Shown in pieces: positions 45,228 to 53,523 of a stretch of 64,000 bases of DNA. Where the stretch lies: NCBI GenBank assembly GCA_964612505.1, contig CAZTEX010000009.1, positions 1-64,000 on the forward strand, read 5' to 3'. A model generated the notes under the pieces. That model was not told the DNA's origin. It did not search any database and was given only the letters and a program-made list of their open reading frames with translations. Both the position numbers and the translations under genes were made by a program. The DNA comes from JAAZZY01 sp964612505. Its GTDB lineage: Bacteria > Chlamydiota > Chlamydiia > Chlamydiales > JAAZZY01. Every line of letters begins with the position of its first letter. Within the stretch, counting starts at the first letter, position 1.

Positions 45228-45256
45228 ATTATACAGATTTTATTTTTGACAAACAA
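45228..45256 (-). promoter_or_regulatory. Predicted sigma-70-type promoter of the riboflavin operon
   Basis: On the reverse strand TTGTTT (45256-45251), 17 bases, and a perfect TATAAT (45233-45228). Transcription would start near 45221, leaving a leader of about 28 bases, too short for an FMN riboswitch. Confidence 0.6.
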
Positions 45257-45282
45257 CCCCTATTACACGTGAAGAGGTTAGC

Positions 45283-46125
45283 TTAATCTAAACTATTTAA
45301 GATTGTTTTTTTTATTTTTGAGGTATGGAAAAGCATGGCCTTGCGATCACTGTTTTCTATATATGAAGGAGAATTTTTTTGCCCTGATAACTCATGAAAG
45401 GGGTCTAATTTTTGCAGCAACTCAGGGCGCTGCGCTTGACTAATAAACCAACTTTTTTGTCGATTGCCAAAATGGACATTGAAAGCGATCGAAATACGAT
45501 CCCCATCTTCAGAGTAGGGATGAACTTGATGCAACATATCGCTTGGAAATAATAAAAAATCCCCAGGCTCGGGGCTAAAAGTGGCTAGTAAGCTTTTCTG
45601 TTCACCTTTTTTAAAAAAAGAAATACCCCCATTTTCTAATTGGCGATTGGATTTTGCTTTTAAGTAATAACACCCCGAAAAAAGAGCATCCTCATGATTA
45701 TGCTCAAGGTTAGAGTCATTTTTGCGATTGACATTGGCCCAAGCTGTAATCGTCAGATACTTTTTATCTAAACCTAAAAAATGACTGTAAGATTCTATTA
45801 AAGGGAGGAGTCGTCTAAATAATTTTTTAATAGAGGGGTATTTCAAAATATCAGATTGAGAATGCCATCCCCCATTATTAGACATTTTTAAAATCACATG
45901 GTTTTCCAAATGCTCTTTTTCAAGGGCTAAAAGTTCTGTACAGATACGCTCACTGTGATAATAAGGGACATGCATTGACCAAAGAGCATGGTTTTCTTTG
46001 GCAATGCTATCGATGCGCTCTAGCCAAGCGCGCTGAATAACTTTTTTAATTACATTGCCTCTCAAATAAAAAATAAACAACAAGAGCGCAACTAAAAAAA
46101 TAAGTGTTATAGCATATAAGTCCAT
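45283..46125 (-). CDS. Membrane-anchored 2OG-Fe(II) oxygenase-like protein
   Basis: The 280-residue protein has an N-terminal membrane anchor (about 3-24, LYAITLIFLVALLLFIFYLR) and a double-stranded beta-helix domain: GGWHSQSDIL, ANVNRKNDSNLEHNHEDAL and LLFPSDMLHQVHPYSEDGDR followed by ISIAFNVHFG. The latter blocks match the putative 2OG-Fe(II) oxygenase family (TIGR02466), with H-x-H and a distal His and Arg as iron and 2-oxoglutarate ligands. Such enzymes hydroxylate peptides or small molecules. The membrane anchor is unusual and its substrate is unknown. Confidence 0.75.
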   Translation of the reverse strand: MDLYAITLIFLVALLLFIFYLRGNVIKKVIQRAWLERIDSIAKENHALWSMHVPYYHSERICTELLALEKEHLENHVILKMSNNGGWHSQSDILKYPSIKKLFRRLLPLIESYSHFLGLDKKYLTITAWANVNRKNDSNLEHNHEDALFSGCYYLKAKSNRQLENGGISFFKKGEQKSLLATFSPEPGDFLLFPSDMLHQVHPYSEDGDRISIAFNVHFGNRQKSWFISQAQRPELLQKLDPFHELSGQKNSPSYIENSDRKAMLFHTSKIKKTILNSLD

Positions 46126-46286
46126 GCTATACCCCTTAATAAAAGAGATAAATTATTACAATCATTAAATGTTTTTTTGAAAACCTAAAAACTCTAACTT
46201 CGGCTAATGAATTTTTTTTATCTAGCGCACACCTACTGTAAATTAAATTTTAATGATTAAAGCCCTGCTATTTGCTTTAAGAAAGA

Positions 46287-46315
46287 TTGACTCGAATCTA
46301 CAAATTTTTTAGACT
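46287..46315 (+). promoter_or_regulatory. Predicted promoter of tRNA-Cys
   Basis: TTGACT (46287-46292), 17-base spacer and TAGACT (46310-46315) lie 18 bases before the tRNA. A fair housekeeping promoter; transcription may read into the triad downstream. Confidence 0.55.
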
Positions 46316-46333
46316 TTCTGCCTAATTGCATAA

Positions 46334-46404
46334 GGTGGCATAGCCAAGTGGTAAGGCCGTGGCCTGCAAAGCCTCTATCCCCAGTTCGAATCTGGGTGCC
46401 ACCT
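46334..46404 (+). tRNA. tRNA-Cys (anticodon GCA)
   Basis: The 71-base cloverleaf has acceptor stem GGTGGCA/TGCCACC, a D arm, an anticodon loop CTGCAAA with GCA at 46366-46368, and a TTCGAAT T-loop. The discriminator is T (U73), as expected for tRNA-Cys. CCA is not encoded. The anticodon stem GTGGC/GCCTC has one T-T mismatch at its second pair. A T-run follows the 3' end. Confidence 0.95.
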
Positions 46405-46431
46405 TTTTCTTTCAATCAGCACATTTTTATC

Positions 46432-47214
46432 ATGATTCATCTTATTGTTGCCCTTCACTGTGAGGCCAAACCACTGATCGATTATTTCAAACTCAAATTG
46501 CAAGAGCAATCCCCTTTTGAAATTTATCAAAATGCGACCATCAAGCTCATTATTTCAAAAGTAGGCTGTTTCAATGCAGCTTCTGCGACCTCTTATTTAG
46601 GAGCACAATCAAAGAATGCCCTTTGGCTCAATATTGGCCTCGCAGGCCACCTAAGTGCCAAGGTAGGTAGTCTTTTTCTTGTTTCCAAAATTGCTAAAGA
46701 ATCGAATAAAGCTTTTTACCCTTATTTACCTATTAAGCAAGAGGTTTTGCGCTCTTCTCTTTTAACACTCGATAAACCCTGCCAAGAATACCAAGAAGAT
46801 CTGCTCTACGATATGGAAGGATATGGTTTTTATTTTGCCGCTTCCAAGTTCACCACTCTTGAAAGAGTGCAGCTTTTAAAAATTGTTTCGGATGGGCCCC
46901 AAGTGGATTTGAAAAGCATTACTAGCTCTGTGGCAACAAGCCTCATCCAAAGTCAGCTAGATTCCATTCATGCTTTTATTGAAAACTTTTCTTCTCTAAA
47001 CTCTTCTAGTCAACAGCACCCAGATCTCGATTTATTTTTAAACCATTGGTCTTTTTCACAAACAGAGAGATTGAAAGCTTCCAAGCTGATTAATTTAATT
47101 TATTTGCATAAAGCGGATCCTTTGAATTTTCAAGAACTGCAAAAGCTCTCTTCCAAAAAAGAGCTTTTTCAAAAGCTGGAAGAATTTATTTTCAATTTAA
47201 AGGTTGGACCATGA
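46432..47214 (+). CDS. Nucleosidase/phosphorylase-superfamily protein
   Basis: The 260-residue protein starts MIHLIVALHCEAKPLIDYF, as MTA/SAH nucleosidases and futalosine hydrolases do, and has LNIGLAGHLSAKVGSLFLVS and YDMEGYGFYFAASKF (family E-G/ME-G core) with a following KIVSDGPQVD. The family cleaves N-glycosidic bonds of nucleosides. The specific substrate is not clear. It overlaps the radical SAM gene by four bases and begins 28 bases after tRNA-Cys; an in-frame ATG at 46348 lies inside the tRNA and is rejected. Confidence 0.8.
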   Translation: MIHLIVALHCEAKPLIDYFKLKLQEQSPFEIYQNATIKLIISKVGCFNAASATSYLGAQSKNALWLNIGLAGHLSAKVGSLFLVSKIAKESNKAFYPYLPIKQEVLRSSLLTLDKPCQEYQEDLLYDMEGYGFYFAASKFTTLERVQLLKIVSDGPQVDLKSITSSVATSLIQSQLDSIHAFIENFSSLNSSSQQHPDLDLFLNHWSFSQTERLKASKLINLIYLHKADPLNFQELQKLSSKKELFQKLEEFIFNLKVGP

Positions 47215-48203
47215 TTGATACAATCTATGTTGAGAAAGAGATAGAGCACCATCCAAAAACAATCTCTATTTTATCCCGTTTCTCAAAAGCTAACATAATC
47301 TTATGTGATCGCTATAGTGAGATTTTTAATCTTAAAAACCAAAATTTTCGTCTCCAAAAACAAAAGCCGGCCTTAATTTTAGCTCGAAAACATCAAGGAC
47401 ATGTCTTAAAAACTCCGAATAAATATGGGATTGGTAGATCCCATAATTATTATTTTTCTCATATGCTCAATTGTCTCTATGATTGCAGATATTGTTTCTT
47501 ACAAGGAATGTATCGATCTGCTCATTATGTCATCTTTGTCAACTTCGAAGATTTTCAAAGTGAGATTAGCAAGACGATAGATGAGCTGCAGGGAGAAGAG
47601 GCTACTTTTTTTTCAGGCTATGATGGCGACAGCTTGGCCTTTGATCAAATAACTTACTTTGCTACAGACTTCATCTCTTTTTTTCAAAAGTTCCCCAAGC
47701 ATGAATTAGAACTGAGAACAAAAAGCGTCAACATCCAACCTCTTTTAAAGCTGGCTCCTCAAGAAAATATTGTTGTCGCTTATAGTTTAAATAATGAATT
47801 TGTCAGCAATCATTTAGAACACAAAACACCTAGTTTAGAAAAAAGGCTCTCGGCGCTTCAAATGCTTCAAGAAAAGAAATGGCCGATTGGATTGCGTTTT
47901 GATCCCTTGATCTATCACCAAGATTGGAAAATACAATACCGTGAAATGTTTGAGAAAACCTTTACAAGGTTAGACCCTACTCGCATCCACTCTGTTAGCT
48001 TGGGAGCCTTTCGACTTCCTCACTCTGTCTATAAAAATATGGCTGAACTCTATCCTGATGAACCGCTCTTTTTCTCAAAATTGCATAGCTACAACGAAGG
48101 AGTTAGTTATCAGGCTGCTAAAGAAAATGAAATGCGCTTATTTTGTGAAGAGCTTCTTTTCAGCTATATTTCAGAAGAAAAATACCACCCAACTTCATTT
48201 TAA
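47211..48203 (+). CDS. SPL-family radical SAM protein
   Basis: The 330-residue protein has the radical SAM cluster motif C88-LYD-C92-RY-C95 (HMLNCLYDCRYCFLQ) and resembles spore photoproduct lyase, with ELELRTKSVNIQPLL and GLRFDPLI. The H-donor cysteine of true spore photoproduct lyase is not in the corresponding place; that region reads FFSGYDGDSLAFD. It therefore probably does a different reaction. Coupled between a nucleosidase and an SDR gene. Confidence 0.82.
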   Translation: MIDTIYVEKEIEHHPKTISILSRFSKANIILCDRYSEIFNLKNQNFRLQKQKPALILARKHQGHVLKTPNKYGIGRSHNYYFSHMLNCLYDCRYCFLQGMYRSAHYVIFVNFEDFQSEISKTIDELQGEEATFFSGYDGDSLAFDQITYFATDFISFFQKFPKHELELRTKSVNIQPLLKLAPQENIVVAYSLNNEFVSNHLEHKTPSLEKRLSALQMLQEKKWPIGLRFDPLIYHQDWKIQYREMFEKTFTRLDPTRIHSVSLGAFRLPHSVYKNMAELYPDEPLFFSKLHSYNEGVSYQAAKENEMRLFCEELLFSYISEEKYHPTSF

Positions 48204-48211
48204 GGAATTTT

Positions 48212-48916
48212 ATGAAAATACTCATTACAGGAGCTTCTTCAGGAATTGGAAAAGCCGTTGCCAAATTATGTTTGGAAAAAGGTTTTCAAGTCTTTGGCAT
48301 TGCTAGAGATTTTAGTAAATGTGAAATCCAAGATCCCAATTTTACTTGGCTGGAAATGGACTTAGCTGATCCTCGAAAGCTTGAGCAAAAAATGAAAACT
48401 CATATTTTGCCTTTAACCCCTTTTGATGCCGCTATTTTTTCAGCAGGTCAGGGTCTTTTTGGCTCTTTAGAGCAATTTTCCTATGAGCAGATCGAATCTC
48501 TGATGAGTTTGAATTTTCTAAGTTCGGTACTTATTACTAAAGCATTACTCCCTCAAATGAAGCAAAATGAGCAAGGTACTCTCATTTTTGTTGGCTCAGA
48601 AGCTGCGCTCCAAGGGAAAACTCAAGGGTCTATCTACTGCGCTAGCAAATTTGCTCTTCGGGGTTTCTCTCAAGCTCTTCGTAAAGACTGTGCTAAAAGT
48701 GGAGTGCGAATCTCCTTAATTAATCCAGGAATGGTTAAAACTCCTTTTTTTGATCATTTGCATTTTAGCCATGCTGAACATGAAGATTATTATGTAACTT
48801 CTGAAGAAGTTGCTGAAGTGATTATGGGACAGCTTTGTGCTCGCTCGTCTTTAGTATTCGATGAAATAAATTTTTCTCCTTTAAAGCATCAAGTGGTTTC
48901 CAAAGCCAAAAGCTAG
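48212..48916 (+). CDS. Short-chain dehydrogenase/reductase
   Basis: The 234-residue SDR has LITGASSGIGKAVAKLC (nucleotide binding), a Ser-Tyr-Lys triad in FVGSEAALQGKTQGSIYCASK (S-x-Y-x3-K) and a GVRISLINPGMVKTPFF end. The cofactor looks like NADP given the Arg after the first strand. Substrate unknown; linked to the upstream radical SAM gene by eight bases. Confidence 0.85.
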   Translation: MKILITGASSGIGKAVAKLCLEKGFQVFGIARDFSKCEIQDPNFTWLEMDLADPRKLEQKMKTHILPLTPFDAAIFSAGQGLFGSLEQFSYEQIESLMSLNFLSSVLITKALLPQMKQNEQGTLIFVGSEAALQGKTQGSIYCASKFALRGFSQALRKDCAKSGVRISLINPGMVKTPFFDHLHFSHAEHEDYYVTSEEVAEVIMGQLCARSSLVFDEINFSPLKHQVVSKAKS

Positions 48917-49157
48917 TATTTGTGATTGATTTGATACTCAAGTGCATCAGATCTAAATAAGCTGGTGGAAAAGGAGGAGTTGTCTGAGAAAAAGGAAGTG
49001 GATATATCTGAAGAATAGTCAAAGCCTGTCCATCGTTTTTCATTAAGAATTTAAAGTTAAGTTGCTCCAATGATATGTTAAATTCTTGCCAAACAGAATA
49101 CCCTTCTTGTCCTTCTCTAAAAAAAACACCCTTACTTTCAGAAACTCTCAGTGCCAT
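48822..49157 (-). CDS. Possible small hypothetical protein
   Basis: A 111-residue frame starts 14 bases after the amidohydrolase stop on the same strand and fills the gap before the SDR. Its first 80 residues (MALRVSESKGVFFREGQEGY onward, with PLPFSQTTPPFPPAYLD) are outside other genes, but the last 30 lie antisense to the SDR 3' end. It has no recognised domain. It may be a real short gene in the amidohydrolase operon or a chance frame. Confidence 0.4.
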   Translation of the reverse strand: MALRVSESKGVFFREGQEGYSVWQEFNISLEQLNFKFLMKNDGQALTILQIYPLPFSQTTPPFPPAYLDLMHLSIKSITNTSFWLWKPLDALKEKNLFHRILKTSEHKAVP

Positions 49158-49170
49158 TTTTTTTGCCTAT

Positions 49171-50064
49171 TTATAACCTAAACCATTCTTTGGCAGAATT
49201 ATAAAACAAATCTTGTTTCTCATCATTAGAAAATGATGAAGTTATATTTTGATAGGCTTGGTAAAGGGATGTAAATCCTTTAGAAAGACGAGTGATGGGT
49301 AAATGACTCCCAAACATCGTCCGTTGAACTCCAAAAAAATCAATAGCCGTCAAAAGCCAAGGCCTTATCTGCTCTTCTGTCCAGCGCATTCCAAAAATGC
49401 ATTCTATAGCAGAAATGCTTAACCTGGTATTTTCACTCTTAGCCAGTAATGCCATCATTTTCTTCCAATGAGCTTGCCCTTCTTTTGTTAAAATAATAGG
49501 CCAGCCCATCACTGGAATCGTAAATTGAATATCTGGATTTTGATGGACGACTCTAGCAAGATCCTCCAGTTGAGTTGAAAAAACTTCTAAAGCACACTTA
49601 AAAGGATAGTTTTTCAATTTCTTCAAGTTTTTAAGCCAAAGAGGATCTCTCATTAAATCATTTCTAGAAGCAAATCTTTTTAAGGGATTTTGATCATGGT
49701 AGACTAAGTGCTGTCTAACGCCACTGAGCTCTGGAATTGCCTTATAGGTCTCTAGCGTTCTATCTAGATGAGGATCTAACAGATCTATTAAAGCAACCAA
49801 AGCATACTTGACTTTACCTCTTTTCAATTTCTCTGAAGCCCAAAGCACCTCTTTAACTGGATCTGAGGAGAGAAATTCATGCCAAACGACCCCCTCTACT
49901 TGATATGAGGTCGTCTCTTGCAGATAATCTTCTAGAAAATATTTCTTAGGCAGCGCCTCATAATTGCCAACAAACTCAGCAAAACCTGGGTCATATTGAT
50001 TTAAAAATGAATGAGAATGAACTTCTGCGTCATACAAATGGAGATGACAGTCAATGATTTTCAC
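49171..50064 (-). CDS. Amidohydrolase-2 family TIM-barrel hydrolase
   Basis: The 297-residue protein begins MKIIDCHLHLYDAEVHS with the metal-site HxH and has GVRQHLVYHDQNP, LALEVF-like strands (KCALEVFSTQLE) and RTMFGSHLPITRL near the end. That matches amidohydrolase family 2 (COG3618-like lactonases and dicarboxylate hydrolases). In many members the last block is GSD; here the Asp is His, a variant also found in the family. Substrate is unknown. Confidence 0.78.
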   Translation of the reverse strand: MKIIDCHLHLYDAEVHSHSFLNQYDPGFAEFVGNYEALPKKYFLEDYLQETTSYQVEGVVWHEFLSSDPVKEVLWASEKLKRGKVKYALVALIDLLDPHLDRTLETYKAIPELSGVRQHLVYHDQNPLKRFASRNDLMRDPLWLKNLKKLKNYPFKCALEVFSTQLEDLARVVHQNPDIQFTIPVMGWPIILTKEGQAHWKKMMALLAKSENTRLSISAIECIFGMRWTEEQIRPWLLTAIDFFGVQRTMFGSHLPITRLSKGFTSLYQAYQNITSSFSNDEKQDLFYNSAKEWFRL

Positions 50065-50250
50065 GAATCGAGTTCCTTTTAAATTTTGAACTATTATTTC
50101 AAAAAATTAATTAACTTTTAATAATGGATTAATACTTTTTTAAATAATAAATATTTTCTTACTTCCCTTAATGGGGAGCAGTTTAATACATGAATTTAAT
50201 CCTACCAAAGGATATAATTTTCCTAGTTTTTTAAAATTCTACAGAACATT

Positions 50251-51252
50251 ATGTCTTATCTCCCACTATCTTTATCTCAAATTCAAAATTGTTCGTTAGA
50301 AGAATTTCAAACAATATTTCCAAGTTTTTGCCCCTTCAAATCAAATGTCCGCATTGGCCGCACTTGGCGTACCCCTTTATGTGTAGTCGCAAATTCGCTT
50401 CGTTTGACTGGAGAGCCTTCATTTGATATCGACTTAGCCATTAAAAAAACTCAATGGTTAATTGAGCAAGGAGCTCTAGTTGCTTCCTATAGCTCGCTTT
50501 CTGTCACCCCCTTACACTTGGCTACAAGAAATCCAAGTTCATATCCTTTAATTCCAATGTTAGTGTTACAAGCTCGTAAAGAGGAGAAAGCTCGTGAAAA
50601 TAGTAGCTATTCGCCCATTTTCACTCGCTGGTGGGAAGGATCCACTCCGCTGGGAACCTTACTTAATAACGCTCCCCGCTGCGGGATTCGTGCTTTAAAT
50701 AGCGACTTAATCTCACTCGTTCAAGGCTCCTTTGAATCAGCTAAAAATGGTGGGTATGACAACCTTGTTGAGGAATGGAAAAAAAGATTAAGATCTGTTT
50801 TCGATCAAACATTTCAAAGCAAACCTTTTGACTTACATTGTCAATGGATCGATCAACAACCTCCCATGAACTCCTTAATAGTAGCAGAACTTTTTGAGAT
50901 AAAATGGATGAGCGATTTGATGGCTTCTAAATTACTCCCTATGTTCCAAACGCAATTTGAACAAGGGCCAAGTCAAGGAGGTGAGCGTCATGAAGAAACT
51001 GAAAGGCTCAACAAGCGCATACAAGATACTTTTGCTCGTACTTTTAGGGGAAAATTTTTAGAACCAAAAGATCTTTTAGAAACTCTTCGCAAAAGAACCG
51101 ACAAGCATAATATACCCCCTATTGACCGAATTCGAGGGACAATTGAACGAATCCGAGGAACGCAGGCTTGGTCTCGTTTTGTACGAGATAGCCAAAGAGA
51201 GGAGGGTGCAGCTATACCAACCTTTCTTCTCCCTATTACATTGCCAAATTAA
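50251..51252 (+). CDS. Ankyrin-like hypothetical protein
   Basis: The 333-residue protein has one or two degenerate ankyrin repeats: WLIEQGALVASYSSLS followed by VTPLHLATRN and later STPLGTLLNNA. No signal peptide or membrane helix. The C-terminus has two adjacent DRIRGT/ERIRGT units. Ankyrin proteins are common effector candidates in intracellular bacteria; secretion cannot be judged here. It is single-copy in the window and probably co-transcribed with the ABM gene 105 bases downstream. Confidence 0.68.
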   Translation: MSYLPLSLSQIQNCSLEEFQTIFPSFCPFKSNVRIGRTWRTPLCVVANSLRLTGEPSFDIDLAIKKTQWLIEQGALVASYSSLSVTPLHLATRNPSSYPLIPMLVLQARKEEKARENSSYSPIFTRWWEGSTPLGTLLNNAPRCGIRALNSDLISLVQGSFESAKNGGYDNLVEEWKKRLRSVFDQTFQSKPFDLHCQWIDQQPPMNSLIVAELFEIKWMSDLMASKLLPMFQTQFEQGPSQGGERHEETERLNKRIQDTFARTFRGKFLEPKDLLETLRKRTDKHNIPPIDRIRGTIERIRGTQAWSRFVRDSQREEGAAIPTFLLPITLPN

Positions 51253-51357
51253 TCTCTTTCAAACGATCGTTAAAAATAATCCTAGATCTCAAGTTGTCTC
51301 TTCAATTAAAATTGATGAAACAACACTTCTTTTTCCTTCAACCTATAAGGTATTACC

Positions 51358-51729
51358 ATGGAAATAACACCATCTTCATCTCCTTTTGCTGTGATCTATC
51401 GTGGATATATTAAACCAGGCACCGAAAAGCTCTACATTGAAAGTTGGAAAAAAATAGCCACTTATTTTGTTCAAGAAAGAGGGGCACTTGGCTCCACATT
51501 ATACCATACTGACGATGGCATGTGGCTTGCTTGTTCAAGGTGGCCTAGCAAAACGATTCGAGATGCTTCATGGCCTCCCAAAGAGGGAGAGCTTAGCTCT
51601 CAATTTCCTCATTTAATAAAAGAAGCGATTGAAGATTTAAAATCTTGTTTTGATGTGGATCGTTACCCTGAAATTCACATGACGGTAATTGCAGAAGTCT
51701 TGCCCTCTTCAAAATCTACGCATAACTAA
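51358..51729 (+). CDS. Antibiotic-biosynthesis-monooxygenase (ABM) domain protein
   Basis: The 123-residue protein reads FAVIYRGYIKPGTEKLYIES then WKKIATYFVQERGALGSTLY and a CSRWPSKTIRDA block, matching the ABM ferredoxin-like fold. Members include quinol monooxygenases and haem-degrading enzymes; the exact activity is unknown. It ends 126 bases before groEL. Confidence 0.7.
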   Translation: MEITPSSSPFAVIYRGYIKPGTEKLYIESWKKIATYFVQERGALGSTLYHTDDGMWLACSRWPSKTIRDASWPPKEGELSSQFPHLIKEAIEDLKSCFDVDRYPEIHMTVIAEVLPSSKSTHN

Positions 51730-51861
51730 TAACCACCTGATAATTTTTCTGACTGTGGCACTCAAACCTTTTATCTGCTAAATTTTTCCTAAATCTATTG
51801 AAAAAATTGATTTTGTTGGGTTATTGTTCTTTTTGATTACAAATTCAAAGGAGTAATGTTT

Positions 51862-53457
51862 ATGTCTTCGAATGCAAAAGAAATCATCTTTGAAGAAGAT
51901 GCAAGAGAAAAGCTCGCTGCAGGAATTCAAAAGTTAGCAGATGCCATCTGTTTTACTTTAGGGCCTAAAGGGAGAAATGTAGGGCTTGAAAAAAGCTGGG
52001 GCACTCCAGATATTACCAATGACGGAAATAGCATTGTTAAAGACATCACTCTTTCTTGCCAATATGAGAACATGGGCGTTTCTATGGCTAAAGAAGTCGC
52101 TGCAAAAATTAAAGAAAAAACGGGCGATGGAACAACGACTGGAACTTTACTTTTAAATGCTCTGTGTCAAGAAGGTCTTAAAGCATTGGCTTCAGGAGCG
52201 AGCTCCATTAGTTTAAAGCGCGGAATGGAAAAAGCATCTAAAGCTATTATTGAAGAAATTAAGAAAAAAGCGATTAAAGTCACAGGCCACGACAAAATTA
52301 AAAACATTGCCTGCGCATCAGCTTCTGGTAATGAAGAAGTGGGAGAATTTATCTCAAAGGCTCTTGAAAAGGTGGGCGATTCTCAAGTCGTTACGATTGA
52401 AGAAGGCAAAGGCACAGAAACTGTTTTAGAAGTTGTTGAAGGGATGCAATTTGATCGAGGTTATTTAAGCCCTTACTTTTGTAGTGATACAGATCAAATG
52501 CATATTGAAATGAACAATCCCAGCATCTTGCTTGTCGATAAAAAAATTAATAATATTCAAGAGCTGTTGCCTATTTTGCAAAATATTGCATCCACAGGTA
52601 AAGAGCTTCTGATTATTGCTGATGATATCGAAGGAGATGCCCTTGCTACTTTGGTAATTAACAAATTACGCGGAACACTGAAAGCAGTTGCAGTCAAAGC
52701 ACCAGGCTTTGGTGATCGCAAAAAAGCAATTCTTGAAGACCTTGCTATCTTAACTGGAGCAACCGTAGTTTGTGAAGATACTGGAATGACTCTTAAAGAG
52801 GCTTCTAGTGACGTTTTAGGTCAATGTGAGACTGTCACCATCACTAAAGATGAAACGACGATTGTAGGCGGAAATAACCACCAAAAATCTATTCAAACGC
52901 GATTAAAGCAAATCGATCATGAAATAAGTAACACATCTAGTAGCTACGATATTGAAAAGCTTAAAGAACGAAAAGCAAAACTTTCAGGTGGAGTTGCAGT
53001 GATCCGCGTAGGCGGCGCAACAGAACCTGAAATGAAACAAAAAAAGCAGCTTTTTGAAGATAGTTTAAGCTCAACAAAAGCGGCTCTCAAAGAAGGTATC
53101 GTACCAGGAGGAGGAGTTGCTCTCCTTCGCGCTAGAGAAGTTGTCAATAGTCTTAAACTTGCTGACGATGAAAAATTTGGAGCTAAAATTGTGTACACTG
53201 CTTGTGAAACGCCTCTTAAACAACTTGCTGTGAATACAGGGTTAGATGGCTCTGTGATCATGGGAGAAGTTTTAAAAGCTAAAGAAAGCTTTGGATTTAA
53301 TATGCTTTCTCAAAAGGTAGAAGATCTTTTGAAGCTAGGCATTGTTGATCCTGCTGTCGTAGTGATTTCTGCTTTATCACATGCTACTTCTGTCGCTGGA
53401 ATTGTCTTAATTTCTGAAGCGCTCATTGGTAATGCTCCTGAAGAAGAAAATTCATAA
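51862..53457 (+). CDS. Divergent GroEL paralogue (chaperonin)
   Basis: The 531-residue protein has GroEL features: TLGPKGRNVGLEKSWGTPDI, TNDGNSIVKDI, GDGTTTGTLLLNALCQEGLK and PGGGVALLRAREV. Nucleotide-contact residues D in TNDG and the GDGTTT P-loop are kept. The C-terminus ends in NAPEEENS without the usual GGM tail and there is no groES near, so it is probably a specialised chlamydial GroEL2/3-type copy. The start at 51862 follows GGAG by 8 bases; an ATG at 51856 would be too close to it. Confidence 0.88.
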   Translation: MSSNAKEIIFEEDAREKLAAGIQKLADAICFTLGPKGRNVGLEKSWGTPDITNDGNSIVKDITLSCQYENMGVSMAKEVAAKIKEKTGDGTTTGTLLLNALCQEGLKALASGASSISLKRGMEKASKAIIEEIKKKAIKVTGHDKIKNIACASASGNEEVGEFISKALEKVGDSQVVTIEEGKGTETVLEVVEGMQFDRGYLSPYFCSDTDQMHIEMNNPSILLVDKKINNIQELLPILQNIASTGKELLIIADDIEGDALATLVINKLRGTLKAVAVKAPGFGDRKKAILEDLAILTGATVVCEDTGMTLKEASSDVLGQCETVTITKDETTIVGGNNHQKSIQTRLKQIDHEISNTSSSYDIEKLKERKAKLSGGVAVIRVGGATEPEMKQKKQLFEDSLSSTKAALKEGIVPGGGVALLRAREVVNSLKLADDEKFGAKIVYTACETPLKQLAVNTGLDGSVIMGEVLKAKESFGFNMLSQKVEDLLKLGIVDPAVVVISALSHATSVAGIVLISEALIGNAPEEENS

Positions 53458-53477
53458 CACACTATATCCCTATTACA

Positions 53478-53512
53478 AAAAGCCTTTTTAACCTTCAGTT
53501 AAAAAGGCTTTT
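53478..53512 (+). terminator. Intrinsic terminator of groEL paralogue
   Basis: AAAAGCCTTTTTAAC, loop CTTCA, GTTAAAAAGGCTTTT is a perfect 15-pair hairpin 20 bases after the groEL stop, with a T-rich tail (TTTTCTTTATTT). On the reverse strand it also follows the small 44-residue gene, so it may serve both. Confidence 0.85.
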
Positions 53513-53523
53513 CTTTATTTCTC

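Noticed and set aside
45194..45282. FMN riboswitch upstream of ribD
   Set aside because: The gap is only 89 bases, is AT-rich, and lacks conserved RFN pairs.
46348..46431. Extended N-terminus of the nucleosidase gene starting inside tRNA-Cys
   Set aside because: Coding across a tRNA is implausible. The ATG at 46432 gives the normal family start.
47211..48203. True spore photoproduct lyase
   Set aside because: The H-donor cysteine is not at the expected position and the organism type does not form endospores.
51122..51367. 81-residue forward frame overlapping the ankyrin-like gene and the ABM start
   Set aside because: Largely overlaps the real gene in a different frame and has no clear ribosome-binding site; kept only as a possible frameshift remnant in the findings.
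52944..53261. Reverse-strand 105-residue frame within groEL
   Set aside because: Fully antisense to a well-supported gene and without ribosome-binding site.
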